This document shows, one piece after another, positions 51,178 to 58,939 of a DNA stretch of 64,000 nt. The notes beneath the pieces are model-generated. The model did no database searches, was not told the origin of the DNA, and saw only the letters and a list, made by a program, of their open reading frames with translations. Position numbers and translations under genes: made by a program. The stretch lies in contig NZ_VICC01000001.1 in NCBI RefSeq assembly GCF_006546825.1, positions 374,191-438,190 on the forward strand. The letters run 5' to 3'. Every line of letters starts with the position of its first letter. Within the stretch, counting starts at the first letter, position 1. Source of the stretch: Actinomyces oris. GTDB lineage: Bacteria > Actinomycetota > Actinomycetes > Actinomycetales > Actinomycetaceae.

Positions 51178-52125
51178 TCAGGGCTGGCGGGCCAGGTCCG
51201 CGGCTCCGACGAGCCCGGCCTCCTGACCGCCCTCGGCCAGGACCACCGGGATGGCGGGGCGGTGGGTGCCGGCCGTGAGGTTCTCGGCGAAGGCCTTGCG
51301 CGTGGGGGCGAGCAGGATGTCGCCGGCCTCGGCCAGACCGCCGGCGATGACGATGACCTCGGGGTCCAGCAGCGCGCACATGTCGGCCAGTCCCACCCCC
51401 AGCCAGTGGGTGAGCTGCTCGTAGCACTCCAGGGCGGCGGGGTCCCCCTCGCGGGCCGCGGCGGTGACGGCCTTGCCGGAGATGTGCTCCGGGTTGCCGC
51501 CGGAGAGCTCGATGATGCGGGCCGCGTAGTCGGGGCGGAACTGCGCCAGCTCCCAGGCGTTGATGCCCAGGGCCGTGCCGGCGCTGTAGCGCTCCAGGCA
51601 CCCGCGCAGGCCGCACCCGCAGGGGCGGCCGCCGGGAACGACGTTGAGGTGCCCGATCTCCCCGCCGAATCCGGCCGCCCCGCGCAGGAGGTGCCCGTCG
51701 ACGATGATGGCCCCGCCCACGCCGGTGCCGATGGCCACGATGAGGGCATTGCGCTTGCCGCGGGCCGCCCCGAAACGGGCCTCGGCCCACCCGAAGGCAT
51801 TGGCGTCGTTCTCGACGACGACGGGCAGGCCCACGCCCTCGGAGACGACGTCGCCGATCCGCATCCCGGTCCAGTCCAGGTTGGTGCCGTGCGCCATCGT
51901 GTTGCGGTCGGAGGACACGAAGCCCGCCGCCCCGATGCCCACGGTGGCCACGTCGGGGAAGTCCTCCCGCAGCCGGCGCACCACCGTCGTGATCGTGTCA
52001 ATGATCGCCTGGCGGTCGGCGGCGGGGGAGTCGCGCCGAATCGTCTGAAGAACCTTCCCCTCGTCGTCGACGACGCCGGCCGCGATCTTCGTTCCGCCGA
52101 CATCCACTCCGATGCTCAGTGCCAT
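51178..52125 (-). CDS. glk: ROK-family glucokinase
   Basis: This 315-residue kinase should phosphorylate glucose with ATP or polyphosphate. It shows the ATP motif GVDVGGTKIAAGVV, AIGTGVGGAIIV, and the ROK zinc motif GHLNVVPGGRPCGCGLRGCL with the catalytic region ENDANAFG upstream. No helix-turn-helix is present, so it is an enzyme and not a ROK repressor. ATG 52125 follows AAGGAG at eight bases. Sugar specificity cannot be read, but the actinobacterial GlkA pattern is clear. Confidence 0.92.
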   Translation of the reverse strand: MALSIGVDVGGTKIAAGVVDDEGKVLQTIRRDSPAADRQAIIDTITTVVRRLREDFPDVATVGIGAAGFVSSDRNTMAHGTNLDWTGMRIGDVVSEGVGLPVVVENDANAFGWAEARFGAARGKRNALIVAIGTGVGGAIIVDGHLLRGAAGFGGEIGHLNVVPGGRPCGCGLRGCLERYSAGTALGINAWELAQFRPDYAARIIELSGGNPEHISGKAVTAAAREGDPAALECYEQLTHWLGVGLADMCALLDPEVIVIAGGLAEAGDILLAPTRKAFAENLTAGTHRPAIPVVLAEGGQEAGLVGAADLARQP

Positions 52126-52318
52126 GCTCGCGCTCCTTGGTGAAACGACCGTTGCTGACGTCGCTGCTTGCGTCGTTGCTCGTCAGACGATCAATGGGAT
52201 AAGTGGTGGAAGAATAGCGTCCCCCGGCCCGCCCATGGGGCGAGTCGGGGGAGGAGCCCCGGCGTGGGGCGGGAGCACCTGAGCCGAGGGGCGCCATCGG
52301 CGCTCCGCTGCGCGGCGG

Positions 52319-53194
52319 TCAGTGCGCCGACGCCGGTGCCGCCGGGCTCGTCGGACTCGCGGTCCCGGTAGCGCCCTGGGCCCCCTGGGCCTCCTTGGCC
52401 TTGGCGGCCTGGCTCTTGACGACGGCCGTCATGTAGTCGGCGTCCTTGTACCCGTTGATGTAGGTCTCGCCCACGATCATGAACGGGGTTCCCTGAATGC
52501 CGATGGAGTGGACGTGCTGGGTGGACTCGGAGACGGCCTTGACGGTCTCGGCGGCAGTCATGTCGGTGCGGAACTTCGACAGGTCCGCCACCCCGGCCTT
52601 CTTGGCGAAGTCGACCAGGGAGTCCTCGGTGTAGGCCGGGTGGCCCTTGGGATCGGCGGCGGCGTAGACGGCGTCGTGGAACTCCCAGAACTTGCCCTGC
52701 TTGGCGGCGGCTCGCCCGGCCTGGGCGGCCAGGGGCGAGGTCTCGCTGATCTGGGCCAGGTCGCGCCACTCGATGCGCAGCGTGCCCTCCTCCACCAGCT
52801 TGTTCAGCTCGGGCTCGACATTCTGGGCGAACTGGGTGCAGAAGGGGCAGGCGAAGTCGGAGTAGATGACCATGACGACCGGCGCGTCGACCTTGCCCTT
52901 GGCCTGGCCGTCGGCCGGGTCGCGGTGGATCTCGGAGTGGATGAGCTCCAGGGTCTGCTGGTCGGCGACCGGCGGGGCCGGTACGGGCTCGGGGACCGCG
53001 GCGGCCGAATCGGAGGAGGAGGCGGGCGCCTGGCTGGCGGCGGCGGCTTGATGGCGGCGGGAGGCGACGTTCTGCAGCAGCACTGCGGCGAGGACGGCCA
53101 GGATGACGGCGATGACCACGAGGGTGATGACCGTGGCGCGGTTGGTCTTCGACTGCGTCTGCGTCGGCGTCGAAGAAGGCGGCTGAACACTCAT
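52319..53194 (-). CDS. Membrane-anchored DsbA-like thioredoxin-fold protein
   Basis: This 291-residue protein has an N-terminal membrane anchor (ATVITLVVIAVILAVLAAVL), an Ala/Pro/Ser-rich spacer and an extracytoplasmic thioredoxin fold of the DsbA_4 type with active site CPFC in SDFACPFCTQF. The cis-Pro loop is GIQGTPFMIVGE. It probably forms or isomerises disulfides in exported proteins, as MdbA-type enzymes do for pili in Actinomyces; which of the paralogues this is cannot be told. ATG 53194 is chosen because the family's short cytoplasmic tail starts there; the frame is open 24 codons further. Confidence 0.88.
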   Translation of the reverse strand: MSVQPPSSTPTQTQSKTNRATVITLVVIAVILAVLAAVLLQNVASRRHQAAAASQAPASSSDSAAAVPEPVPAPPVADQQTLELIHSEIHRDPADGQAKGKVDAPVVMVIYSDFACPFCTQFAQNVEPELNKLVEEGTLRIEWRDLAQISETSPLAAQAGRAAAKQGKFWEFHDAVYAAADPKGHPAYTEDSLVDFAKKAGVADLSKFRTDMTAAETVKAVSESTQHVHSIGIQGTPFMIVGETYINGYKDADYMTAVVKSQAAKAKEAQGAQGATGTASPTSPAAPASAH

Positions 53195-53401
53195 GGCAGC
53201 GAGTCTGTCAGAGGAGACAGGCCCCGCAATACGCCTGATATGGCTGATGAGAGCACAGTTCGTCACAGCCGTCTCAGGCCGATCTCGGCAGACCCGCCAA
53301 CCTCACGGGGCGCTCACGAGCCGCTTACGGCACGCTCACGAAGGTCACCGAAGCTCATCGGCCCCGGCGGAGGCGCCGTCGTCCATTCCTCGACCCACAC
53401 A

Positions 53402-53461
53402 CTTCGACCAAATCTTCATAATCGACCCGGAGCCGCGTCGTTTGTGAAGTTTTGGTCGAAG
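53402..53461. repeat. Palindromic intergenic repeat, family D copy 3
   Basis: TTCGACCAAATCTTCA...ATCGAC is mirrored by GTCGTTTGTGAAGTTTTGGT with CGAA following. It is the most complete copy of family D and lies between crcB and the DsbA-like gene, both read leftwards. Confidence 0.7.
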
Positions 53462-53489
53462 TGAGGCGGGGTCCCGGCCGGGCGGCGCT

Positions 53490-53987
53490 CTAACGCAGGG
53501 CTGCGCCGGCAGCCAGCCCGAGTCCGACGGCGCCCAGCGTCGCCGCCGTCATGAGGGCCGCGTGCGCCAGAGCCGGCCCCCACCGCCCGGCCAGCAGCAG
53601 GCGCGCCCCCTCGACGCAGGCCGTGGAGAAGGTCGAGTACCCGCCCAGGAAGCCGGTCCCCACGACGGTCAGCGCGGTGGCGGCCCAGGTCCCGGAGTGC
53701 GGCGTGCCGGCCGCCCGGCCCACGAGCAGGCCCATGAGCAGGCAGGCGGTCACGTTGACGACGACCGTGCCCCACGGCATCCGCAGCATCCGCGACATCC
53801 AGGGCGCCCGCAGCCCGGAACGACGCCGCTGCCGGCCTCCCGCCGCAGCCTCCCGGGCGACTCGGCGGCTGAGGCGGCTGACGGAGGTGTCCACGCCCCA
53901 GCGGCAGGCCGCCCCCACCCCGCCGGCCAGCGCCAGGGGGAGCCAGTCGGTGAGCCAGGTTCCCAGCCCGGCGGCGGCCCCGCTCAT
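53490..53987 (-). CDS. crcB: CrcB/Fluc fluoride channel subunit
   Basis: This 165-residue protein has four membrane segments and the Fluc signature GTGFLGGYSTFSTACVE. It exports fluoride and is toxic-ion protection in oral and soil bacteria. A basic loop (RRVAREAAAGGRQRRRSG) between the first two helices is longer than usual. Its ATG overlaps the stop of the other crcB gene by four bases. Paired crcB genes in Gram-positive bacteria usually give a heterodimer of opposite-facing subunits. Confidence 0.9.
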   Translation of the reverse strand: MSGAAAGLGTWLTDWLPLALAGGVGAACRWGVDTSVSRLSRRVAREAAAGGRQRRRSGLRAPWMSRMLRMPWGTVVVNVTACLLMGLLVGRAAGTPHSGTWAATALTVVGTGFLGGYSTFSTACVEGARLLLAGRWGPALAHAALMTAATLGAVGLGLAAGAALR

Positions 53988-54667
53988 GACGCCTCCGGGA
54001 GGCGGCCGCTGCCCGCTCGGTCCACTCGGCCTGCTCGGCCCACACTGCCTGTGCGACCCGTGCGACCCGTGCGGCGCAGACGGCCGGCCAGCCACAGCCC
54101 AAGCCCGGCCGCCACCAGCCCGGCCACCATCGACCCCACCAGGTAGGCGGCGCCGAGGACCGGGTGGCCGCCGTCCCCACCGGAGGTCAGGAGCCGGTGG
54201 CTCTCCAGGATGAAGGTCGAGTGCGTCGTCAGCCCGCCCAGGACCCCTGTGCCCAGGGCCAGTCGCAGGCGGGGGCGGCCTTCGCCGAGCGCCCCGAGCA
54301 GCAGCCCCAGGGCGAGGGCCCCGACGACGTTGAGGGCCAGGGTCGTGACCGGCAGGTGCCCGGGGGAGGCGGGCCAGGCCCGCTCCAGGGCCGCGCGCAC
54401 CAGCGTGCCCGCGCATCCGCCCGCGGCGACCAGGGCCAGGGAGGCAGTCACGGATGGGGCCCGCCCGGCTGCTGGCGGGGAGTCTGCGGCGGCTCCCGAG
54501 GCGGAGCCGGCTGTCGAGGGGGACACAGCCACGGTCGGGGCCGGCTCGGCTCCCGGCTCAGTCCTCGGCCCGGCCCCCGGGCGGGCGACGGCCCCCGGCG
54601 CGGAATCGCCCCCGGTCTCGGAGGCGCCGCGGGTTCCGGCGCCGGCGCCGGGGTCGGCCTCAGCCAT
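53984..54667 (-). CDS. crcB: CrcB/Fluc fluoride channel subunit with long N-terminal extension
   Basis: This 227-residue CrcB has about 75 Ala/Pro/Gly-rich residues before the four-helix core (VTASLALVAAGGCAGTLVRA), and an Arg/Gly-rich tail (RRTGRTGRTGSVGRAGR). The signature reads GTGVLGGLTTHSTFILE, with His where most Fluc proteins have Phe in TTFST. It overlaps the DUF2079 gene by eight bases and the second crcB by four, so all three are one operon. The extension is unusual; a start further downstream near residue 76 is possible. Confidence 0.85.
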   Translation of the reverse strand: MAEADPGAGAGTRGASETGGDSAPGAVARPGAGPRTEPGAEPAPTVAVSPSTAGSASGAAADSPPAAGRAPSVTASLALVAAGGCAGTLVRAALERAWPASPGHLPVTTLALNVVGALALGLLLGALGEGRPRLRLALGTGVLGGLTTHSTFILESHRLLTSGGDGGHPVLGAAYLVGSMVAGLVAAGLGLWLAGRLRRTGRTGRTGSVGRAGRVDRAGSGRLPEAS

Positions 54668-56381
54668 TGCGCTTGGCGATCTGGTAGTTGTCCTTGTTGT
54701 AGATGAGGGTGTAGGTGGCTCCCTGCTTGGAGTGCTTCTTGCCCCAGGCGGCGGCATCACTACTGCCCCACTGGTTGGCGCTGGTCGGGGTCATGACGAT
54801 GTACTCCTTGTCGGGTCCGCTCGTGCCCGCCCAGGAGACCTCGGCCCGGGGCACCAGGTAGGCCAGCAGCGACAGGTCGGTGACCACCGTGGCCCCCTCG
54901 GGGATCGTGGCGATGACCTCGTGGGCGACGGCCACCCGATGCGTCTCGGTTCTCTTCGCCTCGTCGCTCTGCTTGGCCTCGGCGGCGAGCGGGTCGAAGT
55001 TCTTGTTGGTGGCCTGCCACAGCGGGAGGTAGGGGGCGGTCAGCACCCCGGTGGCCACCGCGGTGAGGATGCTCGTGGCCACCACGAAGCGGTGCCGCAT
55101 CGGCACCGTGAGCCAGGTGGGGAAGGCGGTCGGGCGCCGGCGCGGGCCGTCGACGTCGGACTCGCCGGCGGTGCCTGCCTCCCCTGCCTCCCCGGCAGCC
55201 AGGGCGGCCCGGGCGGAGCGCCCCATGACCGCTCGGCCATCGACCCCCACCTGCCTGACGGGGTGGTCGGCCACGTAGGAGCCGTGCGCCCGGCGCCGGG
55301 CGACGACGTCGAGCAGCGCCCCCAGCGCGATGGGCATGAGGGTGGCGTTGTAGTGCCAGTTGTCCCACACCCAGTAGAACTCCACCGACCCCAGGAACCG
55401 CCACGCCAGCGTCGGCAGCACCACGAGCAGCCACGGCGAGGTGACCCCGATGATTCCGCTGGTGAGGATCAGCATGACGACCACCGTGGCCTTCTGGGTC
55501 AGGGCGTCGGGTGAGGTGGGCTGGTCCTGTGAGCTCAGGCCGTAGTCCCACACCCCGTTGATGTTGAAGGCCGGAAGGAACACCTGGATCGCGAAGAGGA
55601 AGGCCGCGATCCCGCCGACGATCATGCCCACGCCCAGGCGCAGCCCCCGACGCCGGTTGCGGGCGGCGTCGTCCTGGGGAGCGCTTCCAGCGGAGTTCCC
55701 AGCAGCATCCCCAGCGGCGTCGAGGCCGTCGGCCCCACGGCTACCGGGCCGGATGACCGTGCACGTGCGATACCAGGCCGGGACCGCTGAGGTGAGGATG
55801 ACGGCCACTCCGATCATGAGCACCGTCAGCCCCATGTCCTCCTTGACCAGGACCAGGGGCACCGACCAGGCCGTCACCGCCCCCCAGCGTCGCTCCACGA
55901 AGGCCACCGAGGCGTAGGCCAGCAGCGGCATCGCGAAGGCGATCTCATGGAACTGTGCCGCCACGGCCCCCTGCATCCCCCAGGACAGGACGTAGACGAG
56001 CCCCAGCCCGCCGGCCACCCACTCATTCGTCAGGCGGCTGGCCAGGCGGGTCAGCGGCCATGCCGAGAACGCCAGCAGCAGGTCCTGAGTGATGAGCAGG
56101 CTCAGGGGCGTGGGGAAGAGCCTCCAGATCGGCCCCAGCAGAATGAGGATCGGGTGGAAGTGGTCACCCAGGAGGTTGTATCCGTCACCCTTGACCGGCA
56201 CGATCGGGGTCTGGAAGTGGGCGTAGGCCTTGGCCAGCTCGGAGAAGATCGCCAGGTCCCAGCTGGGCACCGGCTTCATCGTCTCCCACTGGACGATCGA
56301 GTAGTAGATCATCACCCAGGCGCCGATGACGACGACGATCGCAGCCGGAATCGAGTGGCGGATCTGCTCCTTGAGGTTCAC
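54660..56381 (-). CDS. DUF2079 multi-pass membrane protein
   Basis: This 573-residue protein has about ten membrane segments and DUF2079 features such as GDHFHPILILLGPIW and VKEDMGLTVLMIG. DUF2079 proteins resemble GT-C type glycosyltransferases, but no function is established for this family. A hydrophilic loop of about 90 residues (including the DPVRQVGVDG region and an AGEAGEAGTAG stretch) precedes the last helix and the C-terminal soluble domain. The GTG start at 56381 is preferred: TAGGCT lies seven bases upstream on the minus strand. Two crcB genes follow in the same operon. Confidence 0.82.
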   Translation of the reverse strand: MNLKEQIRHSIPAAIVVVIGAWVMIYYSIVQWETMKPVPSWDLAIFSELAKAYAHFQTPIVPVKGDGYNLLGDHFHPILILLGPIWRLFPTPLSLLITQDLLLAFSAWPLTRLASRLTNEWVAGGLGLVYVLSWGMQGAVAAQFHEIAFAMPLLAYASVAFVERRWGAVTAWSVPLVLVKEDMGLTVLMIGVAVILTSAVPAWYRTCTVIRPGSRGADGLDAAGDAAGNSAGSAPQDDAARNRRRGLRLGVGMIVGGIAAFLFAIQVFLPAFNINGVWDYGLSSQDQPTSPDALTQKATVVVMLILTSGIIGVTSPWLLVVLPTLAWRFLGSVEFYWVWDNWHYNATLMPIALGALLDVVARRRAHGSYVADHPVRQVGVDGRAVMGRSARAALAAGEAGEAGTAGESDVDGPRRRPTAFPTWLTVPMRHRFVVATSILTAVATGVLTAPYLPLWQATNKNFDPLAAEAKQSDEAKRTETHRVAVAHEVIATIPEGATVVTDLSLLAYLVPRAEVSWAGTSGPDKEYIVMTPTSANQWGSSDAAAWGKKHSKQGATYTLIYNKDNYQIAKRNG

Positions 56382-56388
56382 GGCGCCG

Positions 56389-56394
56389 AGCCTA
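56389..56394 (-). promoter_or_regulatory. Candidate -10 box for leaderless DUF2079 gene
   Basis: TAGGCT on the minus strand lies seven bases before GTG 56381. Confidence 0.45.
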
Positions 56395-56425
56395 CCCGTG
56401 TGAATCGGGGATGAACCTGGTAGCG

Positions 56426-56431
56426 CTAGGC
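56426..56431 (+). promoter_or_regulatory. Candidate -10 box for the CycA-like permease gene
   Basis: TAGGCT on the plus strand lies about 30 bases before ATG 56462, leaving room for a short leader that carries CAGGAG. It is divergent from the DUF2079 promoter 32 bases away. Confidence 0.4.
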
Positions 56432-56461
56432 TCGTGGCGTCACCCACGATCAGGAGACGAG

Positions 56462-57928
56462 ATGCCCCTCACGCCGCCGCCCGCCGATTCCACCTCGGCG
56501 GCCGAGTCCTCGCCGCCTCAGCGGCCTGACCTCGACCAGATGGTGGACCACGACGCCGAGCCTCAGCTCCAGCGCCACCTCACCAACCGCCACGTCCAGC
56601 TCATCGCCATCGGCGGGGCCATCGGAACCGGGCTGTTCATGGGGTCGGGGAAGACGATCTCCCTGGCTGGTCCCGGTGTGTTCCTCGTCTACGCGGTCAT
56701 CGGCGCCATCCTCTTCCTGGTCATGCGGGCCCTGGGCGAGGTGCTGCTGTCCAACCTGTCCTACAAGTCCTTCGCCGACGTCGCCCACGACCTCATCGGG
56801 CCGTGGGCGGGCTTCTTCGTGGGCTGGACCTACTACGTGTGCTGGCTGGTGACGGCCGTGGCCGAGGTCATCGTCATCACCGGCTACGTGAGGTACTGGT
56901 GGCCACACCTGCCTCTGTGGACCACGCCAGTGGTGACCGTGATCCTGCTGTTCGGCCTCAACCTCGCCACCGTCAAGGCCTTCGGGGAGATCGAGTTCTG
57001 GTTCTCCATCATCAAGATCGTGGCCATCATGGCGCTCGTCGTCGTCGGTGTCCTCATGGTGCTGCGCGGGTTCACGGCGCCCAACGGCGCCCACGCCCAG
57101 TTCTCCAACATCTGGAGCGGCGGGCTCTTCCCCAACGGTGCGAGCGGGTTCTTCGGGGCCTTCCAGATCGCCATCTTCGCCTTCGTGGGCACCGAGCTCG
57201 TGGGGACCGCGGCCGCCGAGGCCAAGGACCCGGAGGTCACCCTGCCCCGGGCCATCAACGCCATCCCGGTGCGCATCGTCCTGTTCTACCTGGGGGCGCT
57301 CGCGGCCATCATGGCCGTCACCCCGTGGCAGGAGATCAACCCCGAGGCAAGCCCCTTCGTGGCCATGTTCGCCCTGGCGGGGCTCGGCGTGGCCGCCAGC
57401 GTCGTCAACTTCGTGGTGCTCACGGCCGCGGCGTCGTCGGCCAATTCCGGGGTCTACTCCACCTCCCGGATGCTCTTCGGCCTGTCCTGGGCGGACAACG
57501 CCCCTCACGTCTTCCGCAAGCTGACGGCTCGTTCGGTGCCGGGTGTGTCCCTGGCCGTCACCTGCGCCAGTCTGCTCACCTCGATCCCGCTGCTCTACAC
57601 CTCCAAGTCCATCATCGCGGCCTTCACGACGGTGACCACGGTGGCCAGCGTCCTGTTCATCCTCGTGTGGTGCGTCATCGTCGTGAGCTACCTGCGGTTC
57701 CTCACCCTGCGGCCCGAGCTTCACCGCGCCAGCACCTTCCGCCTGCCCGGTGAGCGTGGGGCGGCCTGGTTGTGCCTGGGCTTCTTCGCCTTCGTCATCT
57801 GGACCCTCACTCAGGCCCACGACACTCGCATCGCGGTCTTCGCCTCGCCCCTGTGGCTGGTGGTGCTGGGCGTGGCCTGGCTCGTCCACAGCAGCCGGCT
57901 CGCCAGGCAGCAGGAGCTCCAGTCATGA
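56462..57928 (+). CDS. cycA: Amino acid permease, CycA-like (D-serine/D-alanine/glycine)
   Basis: This 488-residue APC-family transporter has twelve membrane segments. The first helix region IGGAIGTGLFMGSGKTISLA holds the substrate-binding unwound helix. Later stretches (MRALGEVLLSNLSYKSFADV, GPWAGFFVGWTYYVCWLVTA and FGEIEFWFSIIKIVAIMALV) match CycA closely. Such permeases import D-alanine, D-serine and glycine, useful for peptidoglycan turnover. The start is ATG 56462 behind CAGGAG. Its stop overlaps the start of the next gene as ATGA. Confidence 0.85.
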   Translation: MPLTPPPADSTSAAESSPPQRPDLDQMVDHDAEPQLQRHLTNRHVQLIAIGGAIGTGLFMGSGKTISLAGPGVFLVYAVIGAILFLVMRALGEVLLSNLSYKSFADVAHDLIGPWAGFFVGWTYYVCWLVTAVAEVIVITGYVRYWWPHLPLWTTPVVTVILLFGLNLATVKAFGEIEFWFSIIKIVAIMALVVVGVLMVLRGFTAPNGAHAQFSNIWSGGLFPNGASGFFGAFQIAIFAFVGTELVGTAAAEAKDPEVTLPRAINAIPVRIVLFYLGALAAIMAVTPWQEINPEASPFVAMFALAGLGVAASVVNFVVLTAAASSANSGVYSTSRMLFGLSWADNAPHVFRKLTARSVPGVSLAVTCASLLTSIPLLYTSKSIIAAFTTVTTVASVLFILVWCVIVVSYLRFLTLRPELHRASTFRLPGERGAAWLCLGFFAFVIWTLTQAHDTRIAVFASPLWLVVLGVAWLVHSSRLARQQELQS

Positions 57929-58794
57929 GTGCCGGTGGCGGTGGGTCAGTGACACCGGAGCCGTCGGTCGGGCCGACGTCGTCGGCCTGCCTGGAGGAGC
58001 TGCTCGCCCGCGGGGTGGCTGCGGTCCGCCAGGCGGCCGTCTTCGCCCTGGACCCGGGTGAGGAGCTGCGCATCGAGGCCAAGGCCCACCGCAACGACCT
58101 GGTCACCCAGGTCGATCGCGGCGTCGAGGAGCGCATCGCCGGTCACCTGGAGGCCACGGGCGTCCCCATCCACGGCGAGGAGGCGCACCGCGTCGAGGAC
58201 TTCGAGACCTACCGCGGGCGGGCCTGGGTGCTCGACCCCATCGACGGGACCCTCAACTACGTGGCCACCCACCGCGACTGGGCCATCTCCCTGGCCCTGG
58301 TCGACGACGGCGCGCCCACGGTGGCCGTCCTCGCCGACCCCGTGGCGGGCCGGCTCTACACGGCCATCCGCGGGCGGGGCGCATGGGTGCAGCCGCTTCT
58401 GGCGGGGTCGGCGGGCACCGACGACGCGGCGCCGCGGGCCCTGGAGCGGCTGGAGGACCTGCCCTTGAGTGAGGGCATGCTCATCGCCCACTACCAGCTC
58501 ACGCAGGATGCGGGCATCGGCCAGGCCATCGAGGCCTCGCGCGGCATGCGCTGCTACGGGGCGGCCGCCCTGGAGATGGCGGAGGTGGCCGCGGGCGGCG
58601 CGGTCGTCTATGCCCAGCCGCGGCTCCAGCCCTGGGACGTCGCGGCCGGTGCGCTGCTGTGCACCGAGACCGGCGCGGTCCTGACCCGGATGGACGGGGC
58701 GCCCTTCGACGTGCGCCGCGCCGGCTCGCTCCTCGTGGGCACCCCGACCGCCCACGCCGAGGTGCTGGGGCACCTGCGCGCCGTCGGGGCCTGA
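57925..58794 (+). CDS. Inositol monophosphatase family protein
   Basis: This 289-residue Mg-dependent phosphatase has the family's metal-binding motifs: HGEEAHRV for the first acidic pair, VLDPIDGTLNYV for the second, and LQPWDVAAGALL near the C-terminus. It may act on inositol phosphates, fructose bisphosphate or related sugars. It starts at ATG 57925 overlapping the permease stop by four bases. The last 58 codons plus 36 bases beyond the stop are duplicated at 60830-61040, on the far side of the ATPase/PIN cassette, so the cassette inserted at this 3' end and left the gene intact. Confidence 0.9.
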   Translation: MSAGGGGSVTPEPSVGPTSSACLEELLARGVAAVRQAAVFALDPGEELRIEAKAHRNDLVTQVDRGVEERIAGHLEATGVPIHGEEAHRVEDFETYRGRAWVLDPIDGTLNYVATHRDWAISLALVDDGAPTVAVLADPVAGRLYTAIRGRGAWVQPLLAGSAGTDDAAPRALERLEDLPLSEGMLIAHYQLTQDAGIGQAIEASRGMRCYGAAALEMAEVAAGGAVVYAQPRLQPWDVAAGALLCTETGAVLTRMDGAPFDVRRAGSLLVGTPTAHAEVLGHLRAVGA

Positions 58795-58830
58795 GGCTCG
58801 CTGCGGCGGGCCAGGTGCCTGCCTTCGCGC
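58620..58830. repeat. 211-bp direct repeat, left copy
   Basis: This covers the last part of the inositol monophosphatase gene and 36 bases of its 3' flank. It is repeated at 60830-61040 with a single mismatch (58719 C, 60929 T). The two copies are exactly 2210 bases apart and bracket the ATPase/PIN cassette. Confidence 0.95.
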
Positions 58831-58905
58831 CTCTACATTGCCGACTTGCAACGGTTCAGGTGGTGCGAGGTGGCTCGCCAAAGGTAGCCTCGTCGGCTCT
58901 TCTGG

Positions 58906-58919
58906 ACAACAGGTGTTGT
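58906..58919 (+). promoter_or_regulatory. Palindrome upstream of the AAA ATPase
   Basis: ACAACA and TGTTGT are perfect inverted arms around GG, about 20 bases before ATG 58940. It could be an operator or part of the promoter of the cassette. No strong ribosome-binding site is seen after it. Confidence 0.4.
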
Positions 58920-58939
58920 GTTGGTGATAACATCAAGAC

